Part shown: positions 17,779 to 24,914 of the stretch, piece by piece | How the letters are laid out: each line of letters opens with the position of its first letter | How positions within the stretch are numbered: the stretch's first letter is position 1 | NCBI GenBank assembly: GCA_964612085.1 | Contig: CAZTCJ010000014.1 | Coordinates: forward strand, 1-61,268 | Reading direction: 5' to 3' | Source of the DNA: CAZTCJ01 sp964612085 | Lineage (GTDB): Bacteria > Pseudomonadota > Alphaproteobacteria > JAJFIK01 | Length of the DNA stretch: 61,268 nucleotides | Notes under the pieces: model-generated | What the model saw: the letters and a program-made list of their open reading frames with translations, nothing else | Database searches by the model: none | What the model was told of the DNA's origin: nothing | Position numbers and translations under genes: made by a program

Positions 17779-18213
17779 TCAGCGTCCGGCCCGCTTGAAA
17801 ACATCGCTGGTGAAACTCAGTGTCACGATGACCCCCAGCACAAGCGCATGCAGATTGGCGACCGCGAATTCCAGCGGCGGCATGACCGGCCGATTGCTCA
17901 GCAGGCCGCCTTCCGGCACCGTGGTCAACGCGAAGCCGAGAAAGGGATCCACGACCCACCAGACGGCCAGTAAGAAGAACACGTAGCGTGCCGGAGGCCA
18001 TAGGGCGATCATCAAGCCGTATAACAGGATCAGTAAAAAGCCCGAGGCCAACATCGCCCAGTACACAACGTCATCGGAAAAACCGAGGCTTTGCGGCGGA
18101 ATGACGGACAGGACGCCCATGCCGGTCAGTTCGAGCCAGTAGAGGGCCACGCCGGACATGAAGTTGAGCAAGAGCAGAAGCCTGAAGATATGTTTATGGA
18201 CCATGATCTTCAT
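17779..18213 (-). CDS. Unknown four-helix membrane protein
   Basis: A 144-residue protein that I do not recognise. It has four hydrophobic segments (about 10-30, 48-70, 74-95 and 115-135), with WLELTGMG and WWVVDPFLGFAL between them. The ATG at 18213 is possible, but an in-frame ATG at 18204 has a better-spaced AAAGG site. It is convergent with the rhodanese gene (15-base gap) and follows the DUF5335 gene on the same strand by about 100 bases. Its place beside sulfide and FNR-linked genes suggests a redox or respiratory setting, but no function can be given. Confidence 0.65.
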   Translation of the reverse strand: MKIMVHKHIFRLLLLLNFMSGVALYWLELTGMGVLSVIPPQSLGFSDDVVYWAMLASGFLLILLYGLMIALWPPARYVFFLLAVWWVVDPFLGFALTTVPEGGLLSNRPVMPPLEFAVANLHALVLGVIVTLSFTSDVFKRAGR

Positions 18214-18314
18214 CCTTTCTCGAAAGATCCGCCTGCGTCGATGAGCGATGAACGGACAGCCATACCCGCCTTGATCCAGTCCCGGGTCTCATAAACGCTT
18301 GGCGGCAAAAACGA

Positions 18315-18650
18315 TCAGGAGCCTGGCAGGGCCAGGGGATAGCGCAGACGGACGATGGTCTGCCCGCCCTGCTCATCGCGGATCTCGACACAGGACACCT
18401 CGCCGGCGTTATCGTCCACAAAGATCGTCATCGGGTTACGGACGAAATGCTGCAATCCCTCCAAGGCGATGCTGATCGCGTTGTCATGAGGGTCGTAACT
18501 GATGCCGATCAAGGGCACCCATTCCGCCTGGATCTGCGATCCCATGGCGAGGGACTCGACTTCGACTTCCGCCTGGGCCCCTGCAAGCTGCCGGGCCATG
18601 CGGTCGAAATAGGGCTTCCATTGATGCTGTGTAAGGGCATGACTAGCCAT
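18315..18650 (-). CDS. DUF5335 family protein
   Basis: A 111-residue soluble protein that fits the DUF5335 family: W-x-x-Y/F-D-R-x-A near the N-terminus (WKPYFDRMARQLAGAQAEVEVES), then WVPLIGISYDPHDNAISIALEGLQHFVRNP and a final REIRDEQGG-type strand ending LRYPLALPGS. The fold is small alpha/beta; no catalytic residues are evident. A GGAG site precedes the ATG. Its upstream region holds the near-FNR inverted repeat at 18782-18813. DUF5335 proteins are often found with stress or anaerobic genes; the role is unknown. Confidence 0.7.
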   Translation of the reverse strand: MASHALTQHQWKPYFDRMARQLAGAQAEVEVESLAMGSQIQAEWVPLIGISYDPHDNAISIALEGLQHFVRNPMTIFVDDNAGEVSCVEIRDEQGGQTIVRLRYPLALPGS

Positions 18651-18781
18651 AGCTGATCCGCTCCATTGCGTTGTAAGATGGTCTTTGGCGCGTTTTCGAA
18701 ACGATCGGCTCCGGCCCCGGCCTTTTACACAAAGGCAGGCATCCCGGCCCTAGCCGTCTTTCAGCACAAACGTCTGCGCGA

Positions 18782-18813
18782 CATGCGGCCTTGATTTATC
18801 TCAAGGCCGCATG
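18782..18813. promoter_or_regulatory. 13-base perfect inverted repeat containing a near-consensus FNR site
   Basis: CATGCGGCCTTGA, spacer TTTATC, TCAAGGCCGCATG: all 13 positions pair. Its centre reads TTGAT-TTAT-CTCAA (18791-18804), one base off the FNR consensus. It lies in the divergent gap between the DUF5335 gene and the Cys-rich protein/HypC pair. It could be an FNR site, another regulator's operator, or an RNA hairpin; no T-run follows, so a terminator is less likely. Confidence 0.55.
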
Positions 18814-18915
18814 CCCCCCGAGCGGGATCATCGAAGCCTCTTTCAGGTGGCTTGCACGCTCGAAAGGAAGAAAGGCGTTTGGATGAACCGTCGTTGAACA
18901 TTCCAGGAGAGCCTT

Positions 18916-19308
18916 ATGCGTATCGTCCGTACTGTGCTGTTAAGCCGTTATGCCGTTATCGGGGCACTCGCCATCCTGTGCGCGATACCCTCCGCAGCCT
19001 TCGCCGACTGCGCCAGGGATTCCAGGGGAGAAGTCTATTGTGGGCAAGGCCGCTGCATGAATGATCGTCAGGGCGTCATATGGTGTTCACGGTATTTCGA
19101 AGGCGGCGCGGAGCGAACCCAGGATGGACGCGTTGTGTGCGGCCGTGGGCAGTGTGCCCGGGACATCCGTGGAGAGATATTCTGCTCCACGGTAGAGAGC
19201 GGACCTGTCCTCAGGGATAGCCGGGGCCGCGTGCGCTGCTACGGCCAGTGTGAACGGGCAAGGCCGCAACATTGTGAGAATACGCTCGCTGACGCATCTC
19301 CGTCCTGA
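18916..19308 (+). CDS. Secreted Cys-rich repeat protein of unknown function
   Basis: A 130-residue protein with a clear signal peptide (RYAVIGALAILCAIPSAAFA) after a short basic start, preceded by an AGGAG ribosome site. The mature part consists of short repeats of the pattern C-x-(R/N)-D-x-(R/Q)-G-x-(V/I)-(Y/W/F)-C-(G/S): CARDSRGEVYC, CMNDRQGVIWC, RTQDGRVVC, CARDIRGEIFC, LRDSRGRVRC. Paired cysteines (for example CGQGRC, CGRGQC, CYGQC) suggest disulfides or metal binding in the periplasm. I do not recognise the family. It lies 32 bases before hypC on the same strand, downstream of the 13-base inverted repeat, so it may be co-expressed with hydrogenase maturation. Confidence 0.7.
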   Translation: MRIVRTVLLSRYAVIGALAILCAIPSAAFADCARDSRGEVYCGQGRCMNDRQGVIWCSRYFEGGAERTQDGRVVCGRGQCARDIRGEIFCSTVESGPVLRDSRGRVRCYGQCERARPQHCENTLADASPS

Positions 19309-19340
19309 CGGCCTCTAGAACCAAGACCAGGGGACGCCCC

Positions 19341-19586
19341 ATGTGCGTAGCTTTCCCCATGCGCATCCACGCCGTCAACGGCGACACCGCCCAGTGCCGC
19401 GCCAAAGGACTCGAGCGCAGCGTCAGTCTTCTTCTGTTGCAGGACCAGGCGCCGCAACCCGGAGATTACGTCCTGGTGCAGATGGGATATGCCGTCCAGA
19501 TCGTGAATGAAGAGGACGCACTCAAAACATGGGCCCTGCTCGACCAGGCCTTCTCAACGGAAACCCAGGCAAGCCCAGATGCATAG
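19341..19586 (+). CDS. hypC: HypC/HupF-family hydrogenase maturation chaperone
   Basis: An 81-residue member of the HypC family. HypC chaperones use the N-terminal Met-Cys to carry the Fe(CN)2CO unit to the hydrogenase large subunit. The N-terminus here is MCVAFPMRI (compare the family's MC-x-A-x-P), followed by the small beta-barrel with LLLLQDQAPQPGDYVLVQMGYAVQIVNEEDA, in which 'GDYVLVHxGxAxxxxxxxxA' is diagnostic. The other hyp genes (A, B, D, E, F) are not in the window. The structural hydrogenase genes are 5 kb away (24915-29422), separated by the minus-strand pyruvate dehydrogenase operon. Confidence 0.9.
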   Translation: MCVAFPMRIHAVNGDTAQCRAKGLERSVSLLLLQDQAPQPGDYVLVQMGYAVQIVNEEDALKTWALLDQAFSTETQASPDA

Positions 19587-19612
19587 AGGATTGGCCTGCA
19601 GAGCATTGACGA

Positions 19613-19858
19613 TCAAGCCGTTTTCCGGGCGATATAGGCAACCGCGCCGGCGAGTGTGACGAGCTGGACCGCGTCTTCTTCCGGGATATCGATCCGCAGA
19701 CGCTCATGAAGCGCAATCGTCAGATTCATGATGTCCATGGAATCCATATCGAGCTCTTCCCGGATATCCGCAGTTGGATCGAGCGACTCGAGATCCGCTT
19801 CCGGCGCGATCGCGGCGATTTCTTCCAATACGATGGCGCGGATGTCATCTTCCGTCAT
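19613..19858 (-). CDS. Acyl carrier protein at the end of the pyruvate dehydrogenase operon
   Basis: An 81-residue acyl carrier protein: acidic, helical, with the phosphopantetheine attachment Ser in LDMDSMDIMNL (Ser at about residue 40). Its ATG overlaps the stop of the E2 gene (ATGA), so it is translated with the dehydrogenase subunits. An acyl carrier protein in this position is unusual. It may serve as an acceptor of acetyl or other acyl groups or as a partner of the ligase half of the first gene, but no transferase for it is seen nearby. Confidence 0.85.
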   Translation of the reverse strand: MTEDDIRAIVLEEIAAIAPEADLESLDPTADIREELDMDSMDIMNLTIALHERLRIDIPEEDAVQLVTLAGAVAYIARKTA

Positions 19859-21018
19859 TGGGACAGCTCCTCAGGATCCTGAAGCAATTTCGCGATATGG
19901 GCGAGGAACAGGGCGCCCCTGTGGCCATCACTCACCCGGTGATCCGCTGACAGAGTAACCGTCACCACCGGCCGGGCTTCGATCGTCTCGCCCACCGCCC
20001 AGGGCCGCGCCACCATGGCGCCGAAGCCCACAATAGCCACTTGTGGCGGATAGATGACGCCATAAAGACTGTCCACCCCCCGGTCCCCAAGGCTGGAGAC
20101 CGTGATGGTCGGATCGGCAAGCTCGGAGCCGCGCAAGCCGCCCTTGCGGACCCGGTTGACCAGGTCGCGCATCTGCTTCATCAGGGCATCGAGGCTGAGA
20201 CGGTCCGTATCGTGAAGAGCCGGCGCGATCAGTCCGCCGCCGCGCATGGCCACGGCAAGCCCCACATGAACCGCGCCGCTCGGCACGAAACCGTCCGGCC
20301 CGTAATGGCCGTTGAACTCAGGATATTTGGTCAAGGCGCGGGCAACCGCCTTGACGAACAGCGCCCCCATCAGCAGCCGGTCCGGCGGATCGAGACGCGC
20401 ATTGGCAGCGCTCAGCCATGTCTGCGCGTTATGGAGGTCGAACGTGTGCTGAAGGTAATAATGGGGGATCTCCTGCTTCGCCCGCGACATGGCGGCGGCG
20501 ATGACTTTGCGCATTTCGGAAAAATCGAGACCGCTGCGCTTTGCGCCCCCGGACGCCGGCGTGTCCGGTACGTCGCTGGAGACGATCGCACCGCCCGGTC
20601 CGCTGCCTTCGAGAGTATCAAGGTCGATCCCCCGTTCGGCCGCGAGCCTGCGGGCCGCCGGCGAGGCCACGATTCCCTCCCGCGCAGGCAGAGCCCCGGC
20701 GGGCGCCCAGGGCTTGGCCTCGGGCGTGACAACGGGCTGGGCGGCAGGATCCGTTTCCTCCGGGACAGGCTTATCCGTCTCGCCCGCACCGGCGATCTCC
20801 GCCATGGGCCCGCCGACCTTCAGCACCGTGCCCGGCTCCACCAGCAAGGCTCCGATTTGTCCGTCCTCGAAGATTTCGATCTCGATGGCGCCTTTTTCGG
20901 TTTCGACCACGGCGATGACATCGCCGCGTTTGACCCTATCGCCGGGCTTGACGAACCATTCGATCAGGGTCGCTTTTTCCATGTCGGCGCCGAGCGAGGG
21001 CATGCGGTAAAGGCCCAT
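19855..21018 (-). CDS. Pyruvate dehydrogenase E2, dihydrolipoamide acetyltransferase
   Basis: A 387-residue E2 acyltransferase that moves the acetyl group from E1 to coenzyme A. One lipoyl domain (residues 1-76) carries the lipoyl Lys at 42 in VVETEKGAIEIEI. A Pro/Ala linker leads to the subunit-binding domain (ASPAARRLAAERGIDLDTLEGSGPGGAIVSSD, about 118-150). The catalytic domain ends with ADHRVSDGHRGALFLA, with H360 and D364 as active-site residues. It starts three bases after the E1 beta stop and overlaps the acyl carrier protein gene. No E3 (dihydrolipoamide dehydrogenase) gene is present in the window, so E3 must be supplied from elsewhere. A related 2-oxoacid or acetoin substrate cannot be excluded. 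Confidence 0.9.
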   Translation of the reverse strand: MGLYRMPSLGADMEKATLIEWFVKPGDRVKRGDVIAVVETEKGAIEIEIFEDGQIGALLVEPGTVLKVGGPMAEIAGAGETDKPVPEETDPAAQPVVTPEAKPWAPAGALPAREGIVASPAARRLAAERGIDLDTLEGSGPGGAIVSSDVPDTPASGGAKRSGLDFSEMRKVIAAAMSRAKQEIPHYYLQHTFDLHNAQTWLSAANARLDPPDRLLMGALFVKAVARALTKYPEFNGHYGPDGFVPSGAVHVGLAVAMRGGGLIAPALHDTDRLSLDALMKQMRDLVNRVRKGGLRGSELADPTITVSSLGDRGVDSLYGVIYPPQVAIVGFGAMVARPWAVGETIEARPVVTVTLSADHRVSDGHRGALFLAHIAKLLQDPEELSQ

Positions 21019-21021
21019 GGC

Positions 21022-21999
21022 TCAGCCCCCCATGGCCGCCCGGACGGCAGCGACGATGGTCTCAGGCTGCGGAATGGCGGCCTGTTCCAAATGGCGCGGA
21101 TAGGGAATCGGCACCTCGGCACTGCACACGCGGCCCACCGGTGCATCCAGGTCCCAGAAGGCCTGTTCCATGATCCGGGCACTGACCTCGGCGGCCAGGC
21201 TGCCGGTGCGCCAGCCTTCGTCCACGATCACGGCCCGGCGGGTTTTGCGCACCGATTGAAGGAACGTCGCCTCATCGAGGGGCCGCAACACGCGCAGATC
21301 GATGACCTCAGCCTCCACGCCCTGCCCGGCCAAGGTTTCGGCAGCCTCCAAAGCCGGCCACAGCGATCCGCCATAGGTGATCAGCGTGACATGACCGCCA
21401 TTCCGCCGGACTGCGGCCCGGTCGATATCGGTCCCGGGATCGTCCGGCACCGGACCGGTCATGTTGTAAAGACGCGCATTCTCGAAAATCAGGACCGGGT
21501 CCGGATCCTCGAGCGCCGGGGCCAGCATGCCCCGCGCATCGGCAACGGTCGCGGGCGCCAGAATCCGGAGCCCCGGAATATGCGCATACCACCCTTCCAG
21601 ACTATGGGAGTGTTGGGCCGCAAGCTGACGCCCGGCACCCGTCGCCATACGGATCACCAGGGGCACCGTGAACTGGCCGCCGGACATATGCCGGAGCGTC
21701 GCCGCCGTGTTCATGATCTGATCAAGCGCGAGCAGGCTGAAATTGACCGTCATCAGTTCCACGACGGGGCGCATGCCGCCCAGCGCCGCACCGATCCCTG
21801 CGCCTGTGAAGCCCGATTCCGACAAGGGCGTGTCGCGCACGCGCTCCGGCCCGAACTCCTCAAGCATGCCCTTGCTGACCGCATAGCAGCCGCCATAGCG
21901 GCCCACATCCTCGCCCATCAAAAAGACGCGCTCATCCTTGCGCATGGCCTCGCACAGGGCTTCCCGCACGGCCTCGCGATAAGACAGATCCCGGCTCAT
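21022..21999 (-). CDS. Pyruvate (or acetoin) dehydrogenase E1 component, beta subunit
   Basis: A 325-residue transketolase-type beta subunit that pairs with the E1 alpha half of the upstream fusion. Landmarks: SYREAVREALCEAMRKDERVFLMGEDVGRYGG at the N-terminus, the PLSESGFTGAGIGAALGGMRPVVELM segment, and the C-terminal domain with EVIDLRVLRPLDEATFLQSVRKTRRAVIVDEG. The ATG at 21999 overlaps the stop of the fusion gene (ATGA), so alpha and beta are translationally coupled. Substrate could be pyruvate or acetoin; the E2 and the acetate-CoA ligase partner favour an acetyl-CoA-forming enzyme. Confidence 0.9.
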   Translation of the reverse strand: MSRDLSYREAVREALCEAMRKDERVFLMGEDVGRYGGCYAVSKGMLEEFGPERVRDTPLSESGFTGAGIGAALGGMRPVVELMTVNFSLLALDQIMNTAATLRHMSGGQFTVPLVIRMATGAGRQLAAQHSHSLEGWYAHIPGLRILAPATVADARGMLAPALEDPDPVLIFENARLYNMTGPVPDDPGTDIDRAAVRRNGGHVTLITYGGSLWPALEAAETLAGQGVEAEVIDLRVLRPLDEATFLQSVRKTRRAVIVDEGWRTGSLAAEVSARIMEQAFWDLDAPVGRVCSAEVPIPYPRHLEQAAIPQPETIVAAVRAAMGG

Positions 22000-24761
22000 G
22001 GTCTGGCCTCCCCGCCCACATCCCGCGTCAGATCCTCCACCGGTTCCCATGTTCCGGCTTCGGCAAACGCCACGGCCTCTTCAACCTCCTCCGCGATCTC
22101 CGCTTCCATGCGGGACAGGTCGTCTTCATGCAGATAACCGGCCTCCTTCAGCCAGGCCGTGAAGATGCGGATCGGCCCATGGGCCTTGTGCTCTTCGACC
22201 TCGTCTTTCGAGCGGTAAAGCTGGGCATCGAACATGGAATGGGCCCGGAAGCGATAGGTCCGGCATTCGAGCAGGTAAGGGCCATTGCCTGCCCTGATAT
22301 GGGCCACCGCCTTCCGGCCTGCGGCCTCCACATCCACCACATTCATGCCGTCCACCAACTGAGCGGGAATACGGTAGCCTTCCGCCTTCCGGTATATTTC
22401 CGGTTCGGATTCCGAGAGGGCGAGCGCCGTGCCCATGGCATAGAGATTGTTTTCGCACACGAATAATACCGGCAGCTTCCACAGGGCGGCAAGGTTCATG
22501 CTCTCATGGAATTCCCCTTCCGCGACGGCCCCTTCGCCGAAAAAGACAGCCGTCACCCTGTTCAGCCCTTGCATCTTGTCGGCGAGCGCCAGGCCCACGG
22601 CGAGCGGCAGACCGCCGCCCACAATGGCATTGCCGCCGTAAAAGCGTCTGCTTGCATCGAACAGATGCATCGAGCCGCCACGGCCCCGGCTGCAGCCTTC
22701 CTGCTTGCCGTACATCTCGGCCATGATGGTGGTCATCGGTACGCCGCGCACCAACGCATGGCCATGTTCCCGATAGGTCGCGACAACGGCGTCCTCCGTA
22801 TCCAACGCCTGCATGATGCCGACCGCCACCGCCTCTTCCCCGATATACAGATGCAGGAACCCTCTGATCTTCTCTTGGGTATAGAGTTCCGCGCATTTCT
22901 CCTCGAAGAGCCGGATACGGACCATGTCATGGAGCAGACGCAAGGCATGGTCCCGCGTCAGCGAGACCTTGTCCGTTTCCCTGGGTGCTGCCTTGGTGGA
23001 AGCCGCAGGTTTGTCGTCGGATTCGAGGGTGGAGATATCCCCTTCCGGAAGACCGAGTTCGCGGGCCTTCAAGAGACGGCGCATGATCTTGCCCGACCGC
23101 GTCTTGGGCAGGCTTTCACGCATTTCGATGGCCCGGGGCGCGACGGCCGCGCCCAGGCGCTTCCGGGCATGACCGATCAGCTCGCGCTGCAAGGCATCCG
23201 ACCATTCATAGGACGGATTGAGCGTGACGAAAGCCTTCACAACTTCGCCCATGCGCTCGTCGGGAATGCCGATGACGGCGGCCTCGGCCACGGCCGCATG
23301 CTCGATCAGCGCGCTTTCCACCTCGAACGGCCCGATCAGATGGCCCGCCGATTTGATGACATCATCGGCCCGGCCCACGAACCAGAAATAGCCGTCCTCG
23401 TCCTGCATGGCGAGGTCGCCGGACAGATACCATCCGCCAGCGAAGCTTTTCTTGTAGCGTTCTTCATTATTGAGATAACCCCGGAACATGGACGGCCAGC
23501 CGGATTTGAGGGCCAGTTCGCCCACGACCATGGGCTGGCTGGCCACGCGCATGCCAGTCTCCGTTTTCTCGACGATAGCCGCTTCGATTCCGGGCAGAGG
23601 ACGCCCCATGGAGCCGGGTTTGACGTCCATCGCCGCATAGTTGGCGATCATGATACCGCCGGTTTCGGTCTGCCACCAATTATCGTGGAACGGCATACCG
23701 AAAACCGTCTGGCTCCAGACCACCGCTTCCGGATTGAGCGGCTCACCGACGCTGGCCATGAAGCGCAGGGCGGACAGGTCGTAACGGCGCGGCAACTCCT
23801 CGCCGATTTTCATCAAGGTGCGGATCGCCGTTGGCGCCGTATACCAGACCGTCACCTTCTGGTCCTGGAGGATCCGGTACCAGCGTTCGGCATCGAACTC
23901 CGCCTGATCCACCACCATGGCGACGCCATTGACCAGCGGCGAAATGATGCCGTAGGAGGTGCCCGTCACCCAACCCGGATCAGCCGTACACCAATAAATA
24001 TCCGAGTCATGAAAATCGAGGACGAGTTTGCCGGTCGCATAATGGGCGATGATCGCCTGATGGACATGGATGGCGCCTTTCGGCTTGCCCGTGGTGCCGC
24101 TCGTGAAATGGAGCAGCGCCATATCTTCCGGATCCGTCGGGACGGTGTCGAATTCGGCCGGCGTTTGGGCCAGCAGCGCCGCCAGATCCTCGGTGCCTTC
24201 CGGCGGGCTGCCGTGGCAATCCGTGACCAGCACATGGCGCAGGCTGGGCAAGGCGCCGCGCCACGGCAAGACCTTCTTCTTGTAAAAATCCGCCGTCGTG
24301 ACGAGCACACTCGCCTCGCCGATCGTCATCCGGGCCCGGACGGGTTCCGGACCGAAGGCCGAGAACAGCGGCGAATAGACGGCGCCAGCCTTCAGGGCGC
24401 CCAGGGCCGTGAAGTAGAGTTCAGGCACCCGCCCCAGCAGCGAGAACACCCGCTCGCCTTTGGTCACGCCAAGATTGGCCAGCAGGCGCGCGAAGCGGTT
24501 CGTCTCGTCGCGCAAGGCCCCATAGCTGTAATCCCGGACCGTGCCGTCCTTGGCGATCCAGCGCAGGGCCAGACGGTCACCCCGGCCATGGGCCACATGC
24601 CGGTCCACAGCCTCATGGGCGATATTGAGGGTGCCGCCCGGCAGACCGTCAAGCCCAGCCCGCACCTCGTCCCAGCGGAACATCCTGCGAGCCGTATCGT
24701 AATCGGCCAGATTGGGGGCGATCCCTGGATCACTGGGCTTGGTGATGCGCTCAAGGGTCAT
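21996..24761 (-). CDS. Fusion of AMP-forming acetate-CoA ligase with pyruvate dehydrogenase E1 alpha
   Basis: A single 921-codon frame joins two enzymes. Residues 1-570 are a full acetyl-CoA synthetase-like ligase: FTSGTTGKPKGAIH (A3 loop, 219-232), NWWQTETGG (361-369), YLSGDLAMQDEDGYFWFVGRADD (445-467) and the catalytic Lys in PKTRSGKIMRRLL (K558). A 30-residue Ala/Lys/Asp linker follows. Residues 600-921 are a complete E1 alpha: FLHLYIGEEAVAVG, YREHGHAL, the thiamine-diphosphate motif GEGAVAEG...NN (742-772) and the phosphorylation-loop-like YRFRAHSMFD (836-845). The downstream E1 beta, E2 and acyl carrier protein genes complete an operon. Both halves make acetyl-CoA, one from acetate plus ATP, the other from pyruvate. 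No stop, frameshift or internal ribosome site was seen at the joint. A perfect FNR box lies upstream. Confidence 0.9.
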   Translation of the reverse strand: MTLERITKPSDPGIAPNLADYDTARRMFRWDEVRAGLDGLPGGTLNIAHEAVDRHVAHGRGDRLALRWIAKDGTVRDYSYGALRDETNRFARLLANLGVTKGERVFSLLGRVPELYFTALGALKAGAVYSPLFSAFGPEPVRARMTIGEASVLVTTADFYKKKVLPWRGALPSLRHVLVTDCHGSPPEGTEDLAALLAQTPAEFDTVPTDPEDMALLHFTSGTTGKPKGAIHVHQAIIAHYATGKLVLDFHDSDIYWCTADPGWVTGTSYGIISPLVNGVAMVVDQAEFDAERWYRILQDQKVTVWYTAPTAIRTLMKIGEELPRRYDLSALRFMASVGEPLNPEAVVWSQTVFGMPFHDNWWQTETGGIMIANYAAMDVKPGSMGRPLPGIEAAIVEKTETGMRVASQPMVVGELALKSGWPSMFRGYLNNEERYKKSFAGGWYLSGDLAMQDEDGYFWFVGRADDVIKSAGHLIGPFEVESALIEHAAVAEAAVIGIPDERMGEVVKAFVTLNPSYEWSDALQRELIGHARKRLGAAVAPRAIEMRESLPKTRSGKIMRRLLKARELGLPEGDISTLESDDKPAASTKAAPRETDKVSLTRDHALRLLHDMVRIRLFEEKCAELYTQEKIRGFLHLYIGEEAVAVGIMQALDTEDAVVATYREHGHALVRGVPMTTIMAEMYGKQEGCSRGRGGSMHLFDASRRFYGGNAIVGGGLPLAVGLALADKMQGLNRVTAVFFGEGAVAEGEFHESMNLAALWKLPVLFVCENNLYAMGTALALSESEPEIYRKAEGYRIPAQLVDGMNVVDVEAAGRKAVAHIRAGNGPYLLECRTYRFRAHSMFDAQLYRSKDEVEEHKAHGPIRIFTAWLKEAGYLHEDDLSRMEAEIAEEVEEAVAFAEAGTWEPVEDLTRDVGGEARP

Positions 24762-24840
24762 GGGGCACCTCGTCGGGGCTGGAACCAGTGCACTTCAACT
24801 ATCTAGAGTTTCATTTCTCTCCAACGTGTTCCATCCCGCC

Positions 24841-24854
24841 TTGATCGGGATCAA
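24841..24854. promoter_or_regulatory. Perfect FNR box between the hydrogenase and ligase-PDH operons
   Basis: TTGAT-CGGG-ATCAA matches all specified FNR positions. With class II geometry (centre at -41.5) the plus-strand transcript would start near 24889, 26 bases before the first hydrogenase gene. The minus-strand start would be near 24806, 45 bases before the fusion gene. Both are workable, so one site may switch on both operons without oxygen. Confidence 0.8.
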
Positions 24855-24914
24855 TGTCGGTTCCAGACCCTGAGCGCATGAAAAAGAGAGTGCCAACGGT
24901 CAGAGAGACTGAGG

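Noticed and set aside
20041..22137. A 2.1-kb open frame on the plus strand opposite the E1 beta and E2 genes
   Set aside because: It crosses two well-supported genes on the other strand and shows no recognisable motif, so it is an antisense shadow.
22506..24806. A very long open frame on the plus strand opposite the ligase-PDH fusion gene
   Set aside because: It is the mirror of a GC-rich coding gene with strong family motifs on the minus strand; its translation is rich in His, Arg and Gly and shows no domain pattern.
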